Positions 42,416-50,952 of a stretch of 64,000 nt of DNA are shown piece by piece. Source of the DNA: Paenibacillus thiaminolyticus (GTDB taxonomy: Bacteria; Bacillota; Bacilli; Paenibacillales; Paenibacillaceae); contig NZ_CP041405.1 in NCBI RefSeq assembly GCF_007066085.1, positions 4,605,001-4,669,000 on the forward strand, read 5' to 3'. The position numbers were made by a program, and so were the translations under genes. The notes below the pieces were generated by a model, which was given only the letters and a program-made list of their open reading frames with translations, made no database searches and was not told where the DNA came from. Each line of letters starts with the position of its first letter. Within the stretch, counting starts at the first letter, position 1.

Positions 42416-43570
42416 ATGGAAATGGGTGGACATCAAAACCGCACCGCGGAGCAGGATGTGTGGCTGGCGTCGTTCGCGGAGCGGGGCTGGCCGGCGTTCC
42501 TGGACCGGATGGGACAGGTCGTCGCCGGCAAAAGGGAGGTCATTCGCCTGGCCGGCTTGGCGATGTTGTCTGGCGGGCATATTTTGATGGAGGATGTGCC
42601 GGGCGTCGGTAAGACGCTGCTGGCCCGGGCGCTTGCGCGGACAGCAGGAGGAAGCTTCCGGCGCATCCAGATGACGCCGGATATGATGCCGGCCGATATT
42701 ACAGGCAGCATGATATGGGAGCCGGCCTCAGGCGGTCTCCGGTACAGCGAGGGGGCGTTGTTCGGCAACGTCGTGCTGGCCGACGAGCTGAACCGCGCGC
42801 CGGCGCGGACTCAATCGGCGCTGCTGGAAGCAATGGAGGAAGGGACGGTGACGGTGGACGGAACGACGCGAGCCTTGCCGCAGCCCTTTTTCGTGATTGC
42901 GACGCAGAATCCGTTAGCCTTCGAAGGCACATATCGGATTCCGGAGGCGGAGATGGACCGCTTCGCGATGCGGCTGTCGCTTGGCTATCCAGGGGCGGAG
43001 CAGGAATCGGACATGCTCCTCCATCAGCAGGAGGAATCGCCGCTCGCGCGCGTGAAGCCGCTCTGGACGCCGGAGGAATGGCAATTGCTTGTCCGCCGGA
43101 TTCGACAGGTGCATCTCGATGCGGCGCTTTGCAGGTACATGGCGGACATCGCGCATGCGACCCGGGCGCATCCGGCAGTGAAGCTGGGCATTAGTCCACG
43201 GGCGACGCTGTCGCTCATGCGGATGGCCCAGGCTCACGCCTGGACCGAGGGGCGCACCTATGCGCTCCCGGAAGATGTGAAGGCGGTGGCGCATCCGGTG
43301 CTGGGGCACCGCCTTCATCTGCAGCGCGAGGCGCTGCTCGCCGGCACGACCGAAGCGGACGCCGTCGCCGATGTGCTGCGCACGACGCCGGTTCCGGTCT
43401 TCCCGGCGGCCCTGACCGGGGGCGGCAGAGCCGCAGCGAAGTCTTCCCGCCGGGAAGAGCGGCGGATCCCGGCAGCGGGTGCCGCGCCGATGGTGCAGGT
43501 GCCTCTGGCCGGCGATGGATCGGCCCAGCCGGCCGCCGGGCGGTTCCGGCTCGGCGGGTGGTTCCGGTGA
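42416..43570 (+). CDS. MoxR-family AAA+ ATPase
   Basis: 384 residues with GAGGGAGGGAA upstream. Walker A DVPGVGKTLLARAL (about 60-73), Walker B region VVLADELNRAPARTQSALLEAMEE, sensor 1 FVIATQNPLAFEGTYRIPEAEMDRF, and sensor 2 region GISPRATLSLMRMAQA are all visible. A ~55-residue C-terminal tail beyond the AAA+ core is unusual and Arg/Pro/Ala-rich. MoxR ATPases act as chaperones for the DUF58 and membrane proteins encoded with them. Here the stop overlaps the DUF58 start (GTGA), and the transglutaminase-like gene follows, the standard three-gene module. Confidence 0.94.
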   Translation: MEMGGHQNRTAEQDVWLASFAERGWPAFLDRMGQVVAGKREVIRLAGLAMLSGGHILMEDVPGVGKTLLARALARTAGGSFRRIQMTPDMMPADITGSMIWEPASGGLRYSEGALFGNVVLADELNRAPARTQSALLEAMEEGTVTVDGTTRALPQPFFVIATQNPLAFEGTYRIPEAEMDRFAMRLSLGYPGAEQESDMLLHQQEESPLARVKPLWTPEEWQLLVRRIRQVHLDAALCRYMADIAHATRAHPAVKLGISPRATLSLMRMAQAHAWTEGRTYALPEDVKAVAHPVLGHRLHLQREALLAGTTEADAVADVLRTTPVPVFPAALTGGGRAAAKSSRREERRIPAAGAAPMVQVPLAGDGSAQPAAGRFRLGGWFR

Positions 43571-44906
43571 AGCGGCCCGCCATCCCGGTCGGCCGCTTCC
43601 TGCTCACCGCCGCCGGCTGCGCCGCGCTGGCCGCGGCGGGCTGGGAGCGGAACAGCCCGGCCGAGCTTTTTCTGGCGGCCGTGCTGGGCGCCATGCTGCT
43701 GAACGGCGTGCGGCTGCATATCATCGGCCGGCAGCTCGCAGGCGTCCGGCTTGTCCATGAGCTGCGGCAGGCGGAGCGCGTCGTTCCGGGAGCCGCTCCC
43801 GGCAGCCTTGCCTTCGGCGTGGCGATCAGCGGCGCGAAGCGCTGGCCCATGCGCTGGCTGACGGTGGAGGAGGCGTGGACGCGCACGGGCGGAGACGGCG
43901 GCGTCTGGGTATGCCGCCGTCTGCTGTTCCTGCGCCAGGGCGCGGAGACACGCTACACCGTCTCCTTCGCAGGCGCGCCGCGCGGCGTATACCGCCTCAC
44001 GCGGACCGAACTCGCCTATGGCGACCTGTTCGGCTGGTTCGGCGGCCGGGTGCGGCTGGATCTCCCGTCGGCGGCGGAAGCGCCGCAGCCGGTGCTGGTC
44101 ATTCCGCCGCCCCCGGTATGCTCCGCTGTGCTGCCGGACGCTGCCCCGGGAGCCGCGCACGAGGCCGGCCCGCCGCCGCTGGCCGGCGCCGCCGATGCGG
44201 CAGACGGAGGCGTACCTGCCCCGTCTGCCGGAGGAGTTCGCGGCGTCGAGCTGCAGGCGTACCAGCCGGGCACGCCCTTGCGCGCCGTCGACTGGCGGAC
44301 GTACGCCAAGCGGCGCGTGCTGGCGGTTCGCGTGCCGGAAGCGGACGGCTGCGCCCCGGCCGACATCGCCATGGACGACGTTCCATGGCGGTCGGAGGCG
44401 CAGCCGGGCAGCACGCGCCTATGGAGGCGGTGCTGTCCGCCGCCGCCGCGGCCGTGCGCGCCGCCGCAGAGGCCGGGCGGCCCGTGCGCCTGCTGCGGCT
44501 GAGCGACGGGGCCGTCGCCGCCGGAGCCCGGCAGGCGCTGGCCGCCCTGGCGGCAGAGCGGCCCGGCCCGGTGGCGACGAACGGCTCGGAAGCGCTGCCG
44601 CCCGGCGCAGAGCCACACGGCGCGGCATACTGGTCCGCCGCTGACCCGTCGCCGCCGATTCGCGCCGCGGTGACGCTAATCAGCTACCGGGAGGATCCGG
44701 CGGCGCTTGATCGGCTGCAAGATGCGGCGGGAGAGGTGCGGATCGGCGCTTGGCTGACCGCCGCGCGCTGGCCGCAGTCAAGCGCCGCGGCAGCGCCGGC
44801 TTCATCGGGGGCCTTCCTCTGGAGGGAACATCCCGCCCCCGGCGCCAGAATAGGAAGGAGGGAGAGCGATGCGCTTCCATACTATCGGCCGATCCGCCAA
44901 GGGTGA
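43567..44906 (+). pseudogene. DUF58 protein, frameshifted
   Basis: Starts at GTG 43567 overlapping the MoxR stop (GTG 43558 is an alternative). Two membrane helices lie near the N-terminus. The DUF58 core motif (GVELQAYQPGTPLRAVDWRTYA, about residues 227-248) is intact. After IAMDDVPWRSEAQPG the frame runs into a Pro/Cys-rich nonsense tail and stops at 44502. Sensible sequence continues in the next frame: HAPMEAVLSAAAAAVRAAAEAG, then AAVTLISYREDP, to the TAG at 44904-44906. One extra G in the run at 44406-44408 would restore a ~446-residue protein. Whether this is a lesion or a sequencing error cannot be decided here. Very GC-rich. Confidence 0.8.
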
Positions 44907-47484
44907 CGGCCAAGCGACGTTGCGGCGGCTGAACGGCGGCCACAGCAGCGAGCCGGCCAGAAGGCGGACCGCGGCCGAGTGGGCGAAGCAAGCCTTCTTT
45001 ACCGGGCTGCTGTTCGCCTTGTTCGCTGAATGGTTCTATCCGTTGAAGCGGCTCGGCCCGCACATCGATATGCACGACATCCGTCCATTCTTGGGGGCGA
45101 TCGCGATCTTCCTCGCCGTTGGGTTGCTCGTCCGGAGCAGAATTCTGTCAATCGCGCTGCGCAGCGTCACGGCGATCGCGGTAACCGCATGGATGTTCGG
45201 AGCGGTCTCCCGGCCCAATGCAGCCACAGCCAGTGGAGGCCTTCTGCACGATATACGCGAGTCGGTTACGGCAGGCCTTTCGATGATCGGCTCCGCCCTG
45301 GCCGCCGATGCGGAACGGTGGATGGAGGCCGAATGGCTTCAGACGAGCGGCGAAGTCCGCACCTTGCTGCTGCTGGCCGGTTGGGCAATGCTGACGGCCT
45401 CCATTCAGGCCCAAATGTTGACCCGGCGGACGGTGGTGTTTTTCAGCGTGGCTACAATCTGCTATCTATTCGGATTTCAATGGGGCTACGGCCTCGACGT
45501 GACCGATGCCATCATTCGCGCGGCAGGCTGGGGGCTGCTGTTGTCCGCCTGCCTCCAGCTTGACCGGCGGCTGGCCGAGGATACGGAACAGTCGAAGGCG
45601 TCAGGAATCCGGCCTGTACGATGGCTGGGACAAGCGGCGATCGTGACGCTCCTTATCGTAGGCAGCGGCTTCGGCCTGTCCCGGATGCCCGATTGGACGC
45701 CGCCGGAGAGCCTGCCTATGCTTCGTGAGTGGACGCAATCGCTGGCAGCCTCGGCGACCGAATGGGGCGCGGCTCGTTCGTCGGCGGAGAACGCGGCCAT
45801 GCGGACGGCAAAGATAGGCACGACCGGATACAGCACGGACGATACGGAACTGGGCGGCTCGCTTCGCGACGATGCCCGTATCCAGTTCATGGCGGAATCG
45901 GCGGAGCCCACGTATTGGCGGGGAGAGAGCAAATCGCGCTATACCGGCCGGGGCTGGGCGTCAGCGGGCGCCGGACAAGAGGAAACGGTGGACGGATCCG
46001 GGCTGCTGCAGAGTCCCGATTCTCCGGTGCCGGGATGGTCCGAGCCGTTGACGCAGACGGTTCGCTGGCAGGCCTATGCGCCGCATCTGCCGTTGGTCCT
46101 CGGCGGCCGGCCGGAGCGGCTGACGTCATGGATGGCGGACGGGAAGACGGCGGTTCCGGCCCAAGCAGGGGTGGCCCTGCGCTACGAGCCGCCAGGCGAA
46201 CGGTATGCCCCCGGCGCGAGTGCCCCTGCCGGATCCCGGCTCGCCTATCAATACGAGACCCGCGTGCTGCGGGCGGATCCGGCGATGCTGGGGGCCGTGC
46301 CGAAGCTATCGCCCGAAGAGACGGCGCGATGGAGCGAAGAGCTTCAGCTTCCGGACTCACTCCCGCAGCGGGTTCGGGAGCTCGGCGATCGGCTGGCTGA
46401 AGGAGCGGCGGGTCAATACGAGACCGTGCGGCGTGTACAGGCGTTCTTGCGCCAGGAATACGCCTACACCAAGCTTGATACCGAAGTGCCGCCGGCGGGC
46501 CGGGACTTCGTGGACTATTTTCTGTTCGAGGCGAGGCAGGGTTACTGCAATCACTTCTCGACCGCGATGGCGATTCTGCTGCGCACCCAGGGCATTCCCG
46601 CGCGCTGGGTGAAGGGCTTTGCGCCCGGCGAGTTGACCGGACCCGGACAGTATACGGTCCGGGCATACGATGCGCATGCCTGGGTGGAGGTGTATTTCCC
46701 AACGGTCGGCTGGGTGCCGTTCGAGGCAACTCCGCCCGCAGGCATGGCTGCAGCGGCAGAGGTTCCGGCGGACGCGGTGATAGCGTCTGTACCGGGCCAG
46801 ACGGCCTTTGCGGCCGATGGCGCGGCTGCCCCGGAAGGCGATGCGGCATTCACTCCGTCAGCGCAGGTGCGCGAGCTGCTGGAGCAATCGCTGCAGTCTC
46901 CGGCTTCGGGCTGGGAACGGATGCGGCGCTGGGGAGAGACGGCGCTTCATGCCGGGAAGCAGGGGATGAACGCCATCGGGCAGCATCTCGCCGCAGAATG
47001 GGAGGCGCTGACCCGAATCGGGACACATCGCAGCGGTGAACAGGCGGAGGCGGGGCTGCCGGGGCTGCTTCGCTATGTGGCTGTCCGCCTGCCGGTCCTG
47101 GCGATCGGTGCGTTGTGGCTGGCCCTGCTGGCGGCGTGGCTCATGCGGAAGCAGTGGCAGCGCCTTGCTCCGGAGCGCAAGCTGCGGCGGCTTCTCTGTC
47201 TGCAGCAGCGCAGCTTCCAGAGCGAACGGCTGCAGGAGATGGGCCGGATCGCTTGGCAGCTGCTCGAGCGGAAATATGGGTTGCGCCCGATCGGCATGAC
47301 CTGGAGCGAATATATTTCCGCGAAGCGCGACGATCCCGAGCTGCTGCCGTCGGCGGCCGAACCGGTGCTGCAGCAGTTCATTCGCGATTGCAATGCGCTG
47401 CTGTTCGCCGGCCGGCATGCGGAGAGAGCCGTACGGCAGCGGTTCCTGGAAGGCTGCGCATTCGTGCTGCGCCAGTGTACATGA
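44869..47484 (+). CDS. transglutaminase-like membrane protein (DUF3488/DUF4129 type)
   Basis: 871 residues from ATG 44869 (GGAAGGAGGGAGAG upstream), overlapping the DUF58 3' end by 38 bp. Six or so N-terminal helices (about 40-260) lead into an extracytoplasmic region. The transglutaminase core has RQGYCNHFSTAMAILLRTQGIPARWVKGF (catalytic Cys about 560), AHAWVEVYFPTVGWVPFEATP (His) and the following Asp/Glu. One more helix (about 745-765) and a cytoplasmic DUF4129-like tail follow. It is the third member of the MoxR-DUF58-TGc module, thought to act in envelope protein processing. Composition matches the module. Confidence 0.93.
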   Translation: MRFHTIGRSAKGDGQATLRRLNGGHSSEPARRRTAAEWAKQAFFTGLLFALFAEWFYPLKRLGPHIDMHDIRPFLGAIAIFLAVGLLVRSRILSIALRSVTAIAVTAWMFGAVSRPNAATASGGLLHDIRESVTAGLSMIGSALAADAERWMEAEWLQTSGEVRTLLLLAGWAMLTASIQAQMLTRRTVVFFSVATICYLFGFQWGYGLDVTDAIIRAAGWGLLLSACLQLDRRLAEDTEQSKASGIRPVRWLGQAAIVTLLIVGSGFGLSRMPDWTPPESLPMLREWTQSLAASATEWGAARSSAENAAMRTAKIGTTGYSTDDTELGGSLRDDARIQFMAESAEPTYWRGESKSRYTGRGWASAGAGQEETVDGSGLLQSPDSPVPGWSEPLTQTVRWQAYAPHLPLVLGGRPERLTSWMADGKTAVPAQAGVALRYEPPGERYAPGASAPAGSRLAYQYETRVLRADPAMLGAVPKLSPEETARWSEELQLPDSLPQRVRELGDRLAEGAAGQYETVRRVQAFLRQEYAYTKLDTEVPPAGRDFVDYFLFEARQGYCNHFSTAMAILLRTQGIPARWVKGFAPGELTGPGQYTVRAYDAHAWVEVYFPTVGWVPFEATPPAGMAAAAEVPADAVIASVPGQTAFAADGAAAPEGDAAFTPSAQVRELLEQSLQSPASGWERMRRWGETALHAGKQGMNAIGQHLAAEWEALTRIGTHRSGEQAEAGLPGLLRYVAVRLPVLAIGALWLALLAAWLMRKQWQRLAPERKLRRLLCLQQRSFQSERLQEMGRIAWQLLERKYGLRPIGMTWSEYISAKRDDPELLPSAAEPVLQQFIRDCNALLFAGRHAERAVRQRFLEGCAFVLRQCT

Positions 47485-47736
47485 GTCAGGGAGGCGCGGT
47501 TCACATAGAGATCGGCGGCAAGAGAGACGGAAGGGGCGGCGAGCAGGATTCGGCCGCCCTGTTCGTCTTCGGGCGTCTTTGTGGACATCTCGGACCATGG
47601 CCGCTGCGTTCCCGCCTAGCGAGAGCAGGGGGATGTATGACCAGATCCCTTTTCAACCGCCGAGACGGGCAGTATAATTTACCATATGATCCTATGGCAG
47701 TGAACTCGAATTGAGATAGACATGGGGAGGCGGAGC
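47485..47736. promoter_or_regulatory. gap with candidate promoter of the LacI gene
   Basis: About 250 bp. A consensus -10 TATAAT at 47673-47678 lies about 60 bases before the LacI start, with a weak TTTTCA about 17 bases upstream. No gene recognised. Confidence 0.4.
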
Positions 47737-48795
47737 ATGGCTACATTAAAAGATATTGCTGAACGGGTCGGCGTCTCCATCTCCACCGTATCACGGGTGG
47801 TGAACGGGGATGACAGCCGCCGGATAAGCGACGAGACGAAGCAGAAAATATGGCAGGCTGCCAAGCAGCTGAATTACCGGGCCAAGCCTGCCCAGAAATC
47901 AGCCGCCGGGGCGAAGCGGTCGCCGAAGCATTCCGCGCCATTGACGATCGGCTGCATTTTATCCTTGCCGGACAATAAATATAATCATCCTTATTTTTCC
48001 CCCATCATCCAGGGAATCGAAGCGAAGCTGATGGAGGAAGGGATCAAGCTGGCGTTCCTTCATACCCAGGCGGAGCTAAAGAGCGGCGCAGTGCGGGAAG
48101 CGCTAATGCACGATCGGGCGTTGAGCGGCGTCATCTGCATCGAAGGGATGGAGCCGGACATGTACCGCTGGCTCAAGGAGCGGGTGCCAGTCATTATTGG
48201 CATCGATGTGGCGGATCCGGACATTCCGATCATTTCCTATGATCGGTTGGATGCGGCCCGCATCGCCGTGCGCCATCTGCTGGAGCTCGGGCATACCGAC
48301 ATCGGCTTCATCGGGGGCGCGGGCCTGCTCGGGCGCATGGAGCGGGAGAAGCGGTACCGGGGCTACAAAATGGCATTGAATGAAGCGAATTGCCCCTTCC
48401 GTTCCGACTGGATCATCGATGCCCAATGGGATGCCGACCGGAGCTATCAGGGCATGAAGCGCCTGCTGGAGCGGCAAGAGCGGCCGACGGCGATGTTCTG
48501 CGCCAGCGACATGATGGCGATTGCGGCCATGCGCGCCGCCACGGAGCTTGGGCTGTCGATTCCCCGCGATATCGCCTTCATCGGCATCGACGACATCGAA
48601 TTTTCGAAATACAGCTCGCCGCCGCTGTCCTCGGTTCACATCCCGAAATACGAGATGGGCTACACGGCCGCCAAAACATTGCTGGACAGTCTGCATCAGC
48701 CTTATCCATATCCGTTCCGGATGCTGCTGCCATTCCATCTGCAAATCCGGGAGTCGAGCAAGGCGCCGGAACGAAGAGCGCCTGTGGACGGGTAG
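47737..48795 (+). CDS. LacI family transcriptional regulator
   Basis: 352 residues from ATG 47737 (GGGAGGCGGAGC upstream). HTH ATLKDIAERVGVSISTVSRVVNG (2-24) and hinge LNYRAKPAQK. The periplasmic-binding-fold sensor domain has RALSGVICIEGMEP, ISYDRLDAARIAVRHLLELGH, FIGGAG and FCASDMMAIAAMRAATELGLSIPRDIAFIGIDDIEFSKYSSPPLSSVHIPK. The pattern fits sugar-responsive repressors of the GalR branch. It stands alone between the transglutaminase operon and a repeat field, so its target genes are probably elsewhere. Confidence 0.94.
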   Translation: MATLKDIAERVGVSISTVSRVVNGDDSRRISDETKQKIWQAAKQLNYRAKPAQKSAAGAKRSPKHSAPLTIGCILSLPDNKYNHPYFSPIIQGIEAKLMEEGIKLAFLHTQAELKSGAVREALMHDRALSGVICIEGMEPDMYRWLKERVPVIIGIDVADPDIPIISYDRLDAARIAVRHLLELGHTDIGFIGGAGLLGRMEREKRYRGYKMALNEANCPFRSDWIIDAQWDADRSYQGMKRLLERQERPTAMFCASDMMAIAAMRAATELGLSIPRDIAFIGIDDIEFSKYSSPPLSSVHIPKYEMGYTAAKTLLDSLHQPYPYPFRMLLPFHLQIRESSKAPERRAPVDG

Positions 48796-48868
48796 ACGGG
48801 AATGACGTCCTCATCCCCCGTCCAATCGCATTTCCAATCCGAGAACCTTCAATAAAGCCTTCTTTATT

Positions 48869-49021
48869 CAGGCCGTTGGAAAACCCCTGTTTTTACGAAG
48901 GGGTGGAGATGTCCATGTAGACAATCAAAACTTGGCACTCAGAATTTTTTCTGCTGAGAGACGAGCTCCACTCTATAAAAAATGAAGTGGAGAAAATTCC
49001 CATGGGCTTTTCAACGGCCTG
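48869..49021. mobile_element. MITE-like element, copy 1
   Basis: 153 bp bounded by inverted ends CAGGCCGTTGGAAAA and TTTTCAACGGCCTG. Inside are a hairpin ACCCCTGTTTTTACGAAGGGGT and a CAAAACTTGGCAC block, both shared with copy 2 at 49506-49675. It has no coding capacity. The ends resemble those of IS elements with AGGCTGTTGA-type termini. Confidence 0.7.
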
Positions 49022-49060
49022 ATTTTACGGGATCCAAGAGACCGCGTCGGATTCTGGGGG

Positions 49061-49173
49061 CATCATTGCCTTCTGGAAGCATCATCGCCTTCTGGAAGCA
49101 TCATCGCCTTCTGGAGGCATCATCGCCTTCTGGAGGCATCATCGCCTTCTGGAGGCAGCCTTGCCTCCTGGGG
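49061..49173 (+). repeat. 19-bp tandem repeat (VNTR), six units
   Basis: Five near-identical units of CATCATCGCCTTCTGGARG start at 49061, 49080, 49099, 49118 and 49137. A degenerate sixth is at 49156. 19 is not a multiple of three, so it is unlikely to encode a repeat protein. Confidence 0.92.
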
Positions 49174-49181
49174 CTTGAACG

Positions 49182-49330
49182 TGTGGAGGGAATTGCTGCT
49201 ATTTTACAGGAATTTCGGCTCAATCAGTCCACATCCCGAGGAATTGCTGCAAATCTACATCATTTTAGGCCCTTTTGCTTCAAGCCGAAGCGAAACGGGT
49301 GAAATTCCTGCAGTTTTGCAGGATTCCCTT
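49182..49330 (+). repeat. interspersed ~148-bp repeat, copy B
   Basis: Inverted relative to copy A at 15791-15938, with clear base-level identity along the length and a conserved short frame (WRELLLFYRNFGS ... AVLQDSL). Confidence 0.75.
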
Positions 49331-49505
49331 TCTGGGAAAGTCGTCCATATCGAATTGCTGTATTTGCGCAGGATTTCGCTTACCGAATAGGTGTAGAAAT
49401 CATGCAGTTTTGCAGAGTTCGCTTACCGAATAGGCGTGTCTGGAGCGTGCAGTTTTGCAGATTTCGCCTACCGGACAGACGTGTCTAGGGAAATGGTGCA
49501 GTTTT
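49331..49505 (+). repeat. degenerate ~46-bp repeats
   Basis: Three or four diverged units sharing TGCAGTTTTGCAG-ATTTCGC-TACCG-A-AG-CGTGTCT, with cores at about 49352, 49404 and 49449. A last partial unit (GTGCAGTTTT) runs into MITE copy 2. They continue the theme of copy B (CTGCAGTTTTGCAGGATTCC), suggesting expansion from it. Confidence 0.65.
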
Positions 49506-49675
49506 CAGGGCGTTGGAAAACCCCTGTTTTTTACAAAGGGGTGGAGATTGTGCATTTTCCTACTCAAAACTTGGCACCCACAGCGTTTTAAATCGATTTT
49601 TTTCTACGGAGAGACGAGATCCACCACACAAAAAATGGAGTGCCACAAAATCCTTCGGACTTTCTCAACAGCCTG
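49506..49675. mobile_element. MITE-like element, copy 2
   Basis: 170 bp bounded by CAGGGCGTTGGAAAA and TTTCTCAACAGCCTG, sharing the GGAAAACCCCTGTTTTT, GGGGTGGAGAT, TCAAAACTTGGCAC and GAGAGACGAG blocks with copy 1. It is more diverged at the ends and has no coding capacity. Confidence 0.7.
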
Positions 49676-49693
49676 TTATTGGAGGTCTTTTTG

Positions 49694-49867
49694 ATGCGTA
49701 CGATAATGCGGGCTCTTACCTTCCTTTTGACAGGCAGCCTTACAGGCAGTGTACCGAAGACCGCGTCTTCCTTGGTGAGCGCAGCGAATAATGCAGATAA
49801 TGCAGATAATGCAGATAATGCGGGTGACCTGACCGGACGGGATAATACAGGCCAGGGAGCGCCATGA
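49694..49867 (+). CDS. small putative exported peptide (57 aa)
   Basis: ATG 49694 has a well-placed GGAGG (49681-49685) immediately after MITE copy 2. The product starts MRTIMRALTFLLTGSLTGS, resembling a signal sequence. A low-complexity NADNADNADNAGD stretch encoded by a 9-bp microsatellite follows, then a short polar tail. No family recognised. It could be a small secreted peptide or a chance frame. No adjacent Rap-, Rgg- or NprR-like receptor was seen. Confidence 0.35.
   Translation: MRTIMRALTFLLTGSLTGSVPKTASSLVSAANNADNADNADNAGDLTGRDNTGQGAP
49788..49823 (+). repeat. 9-bp microsatellite, four units
   Basis: Three perfect ATAATGCAG units and one ATAATGCGG, in frame with the small frame at 49694-49867 (Asn-Ala-Asp repeats). 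Length changes would keep that frame. Confidence 0.9.
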
Positions 49868-50149
49868 ACCAAGCGAGAGACAGCAGACAGCCGGGAGCTC
49901 CCTGACCCAATGGGATATTGCATGAAAGGAAGGGAGAAGGCAGAGGTGTGTGGAAATACCGTTACCAATCAGATGACCAAAAAGATGCGGGGTGATAGCA
50001 TGGCTGAGTTGCCTGGCAAGCCGAAGGTGATTATTTTAGGGGCGTTCCATAATGAAGGCCAAGGCAGGCCTGTTTATCGCAGAAAGAAGCCTCAAGATCG
50101 AGCCCGTCCACAGCTATCTGTCTTGACGCTGAACCGCAGGCAACGCCAC
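49868..50149. other. gap, nothing convincing
   Basis: One weak frame (ATG 50000, starting MAELPGKPKVIILGAF, with GGGGTGATAGC upstream) runs into the following hairpin. No family recognised and no coding call is made. Confidence 0.35.
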
Positions 50150-50178
50150 GAAGGCGCTCCGGTCACGGGAGCGCCTTC
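50150..50178 (-). terminator. hairpin downstream of the XRE-cupin gene
   Basis: Perfect stem GAAGGCGCTCC / GGAGCGCCTTC (50150-50160 with 50168-50178) with a seven-base loop. No strong T-run on either strand. Confidence 0.6.
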
Positions 50179-50223
50179 TCTATTGCTCGGAGTACGGACA
50201 GTAAGTTCCGTTCCTGGCTATCG

Positions 50224-50790
50224 TTATCTGTTCGCGGACGGGTAGTGCAGCAGGGTCATGTAGCGTATGGTGCGGTCGGTGCGGTTCGTGTACGTATGAA
50301 CCTGGTCGGCGGTGAAGCGCATCGTCGTCTTCGGCTCCAGCACGTATTCGTCGCCGCCTAGCGAGACGTGAAGCACGCCGTCGATCACCATGATGAACTC
50401 TTCGACGCCGTCGTAGTGGGCTTCCGACACATGGGAGCACCCCGGGTCCACCTCCACGCTGTACACCTCGAACCCCTTGTCCTGTTCAAATGGAAAGATA
50501 GGAAACGTACGGTATGCCCCATCTTCCTCCACGAGCGGGGTAATATCCTCCACCTTAACGATCGACACACTCGGCGTGGATTCTTCCATCAGGGTTGCGA
50601 AGGAGATGCGCAGGCCATTCACAATTTTCCATAATACTGAAATGGTCGGATTCGATTCCCCTCGCTCGATTTGCCCGAGCATGCCTTTGCTGACGCCGGA
50701 CATGTCCGACACCTGGTCCAGGCTCAGTCCCCGCGATTTGCGGATCTCTTGCAGGTTTTTCCCGATTTTTTTGTGGATCGGTTCTTGCAT
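50224..50790 (-). CDS. XRE-cupin transcriptional regulator
   Basis: 188 residues from ATG 50790. The HTH_3 domain (GKNLQEIRKSRGLSLDQVSDMSGVSKGMLGQIERGESNPTIS, about 8-50) is followed by a C-terminal cupin_2 ligand domain (VDPGCSHVSEAHYDGVEEFIMVIDGVLHVSLGGDEYVL). Such HipB/PuuR-like proteins sense small metabolites, often amino acids or amines. It is divergent from tdh-kbl, with inverted repeats in the 162-bp gap, so threonine/glycine-responsive control of that operon is likely. A much longer upstream frame on this strand is antisense to tdh and kbl and is not used. Confidence 0.92.
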   Translation of the reverse strand: MQEPIHKKIGKNLQEIRKSRGLSLDQVSDMSGVSKGMLGQIERGESNPTISVLWKIVNGLRISFATLMEESTPSVSIVKVEDITPLVEEDGAYRTFPIFPFEQDKGFEVYSVEVDPGCSHVSEAHYDGVEEFIMVIDGVLHVSLGGDEYVLEPKTTMRFTADQVHTYTNRTDRTIRYMTLLHYPSANR

Positions 50791-50844
50791 GGCGGTTCTC
50801 CTCTCCCACTCTATACCGGATATCTCAAAACAATACAAAAGACC

Positions 50845-50892
50845 ATGTACAATATAACGTACATTTGTGTAGTATATTATACAACAGCATGA
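50845..50892. promoter_or_regulatory. two inverted repeats in the XRE / tdh gap
   Basis: ATGTAC-N8-GTACAT (50845-50864) is perfect. Just after it comes TGTGTAGTATATTATACA, an imperfect dyad in very AT-rich DNA. These are candidate XRE-cupin operators overlapping the divergent promoters. Confidence 0.65.
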
Positions 50893-50952
50893 AGTCTTGG
50901 TATCCGTTTTCTTTCTATTGTATGTAAAAAATATGGGAGGAGCAATCCGTAA

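Noticed and set aside
49061..49173. CRISPR-like regular repeats
   Set aside because: Units abut directly with no unique spacers and 19 bp is too short. No cas genes are present.
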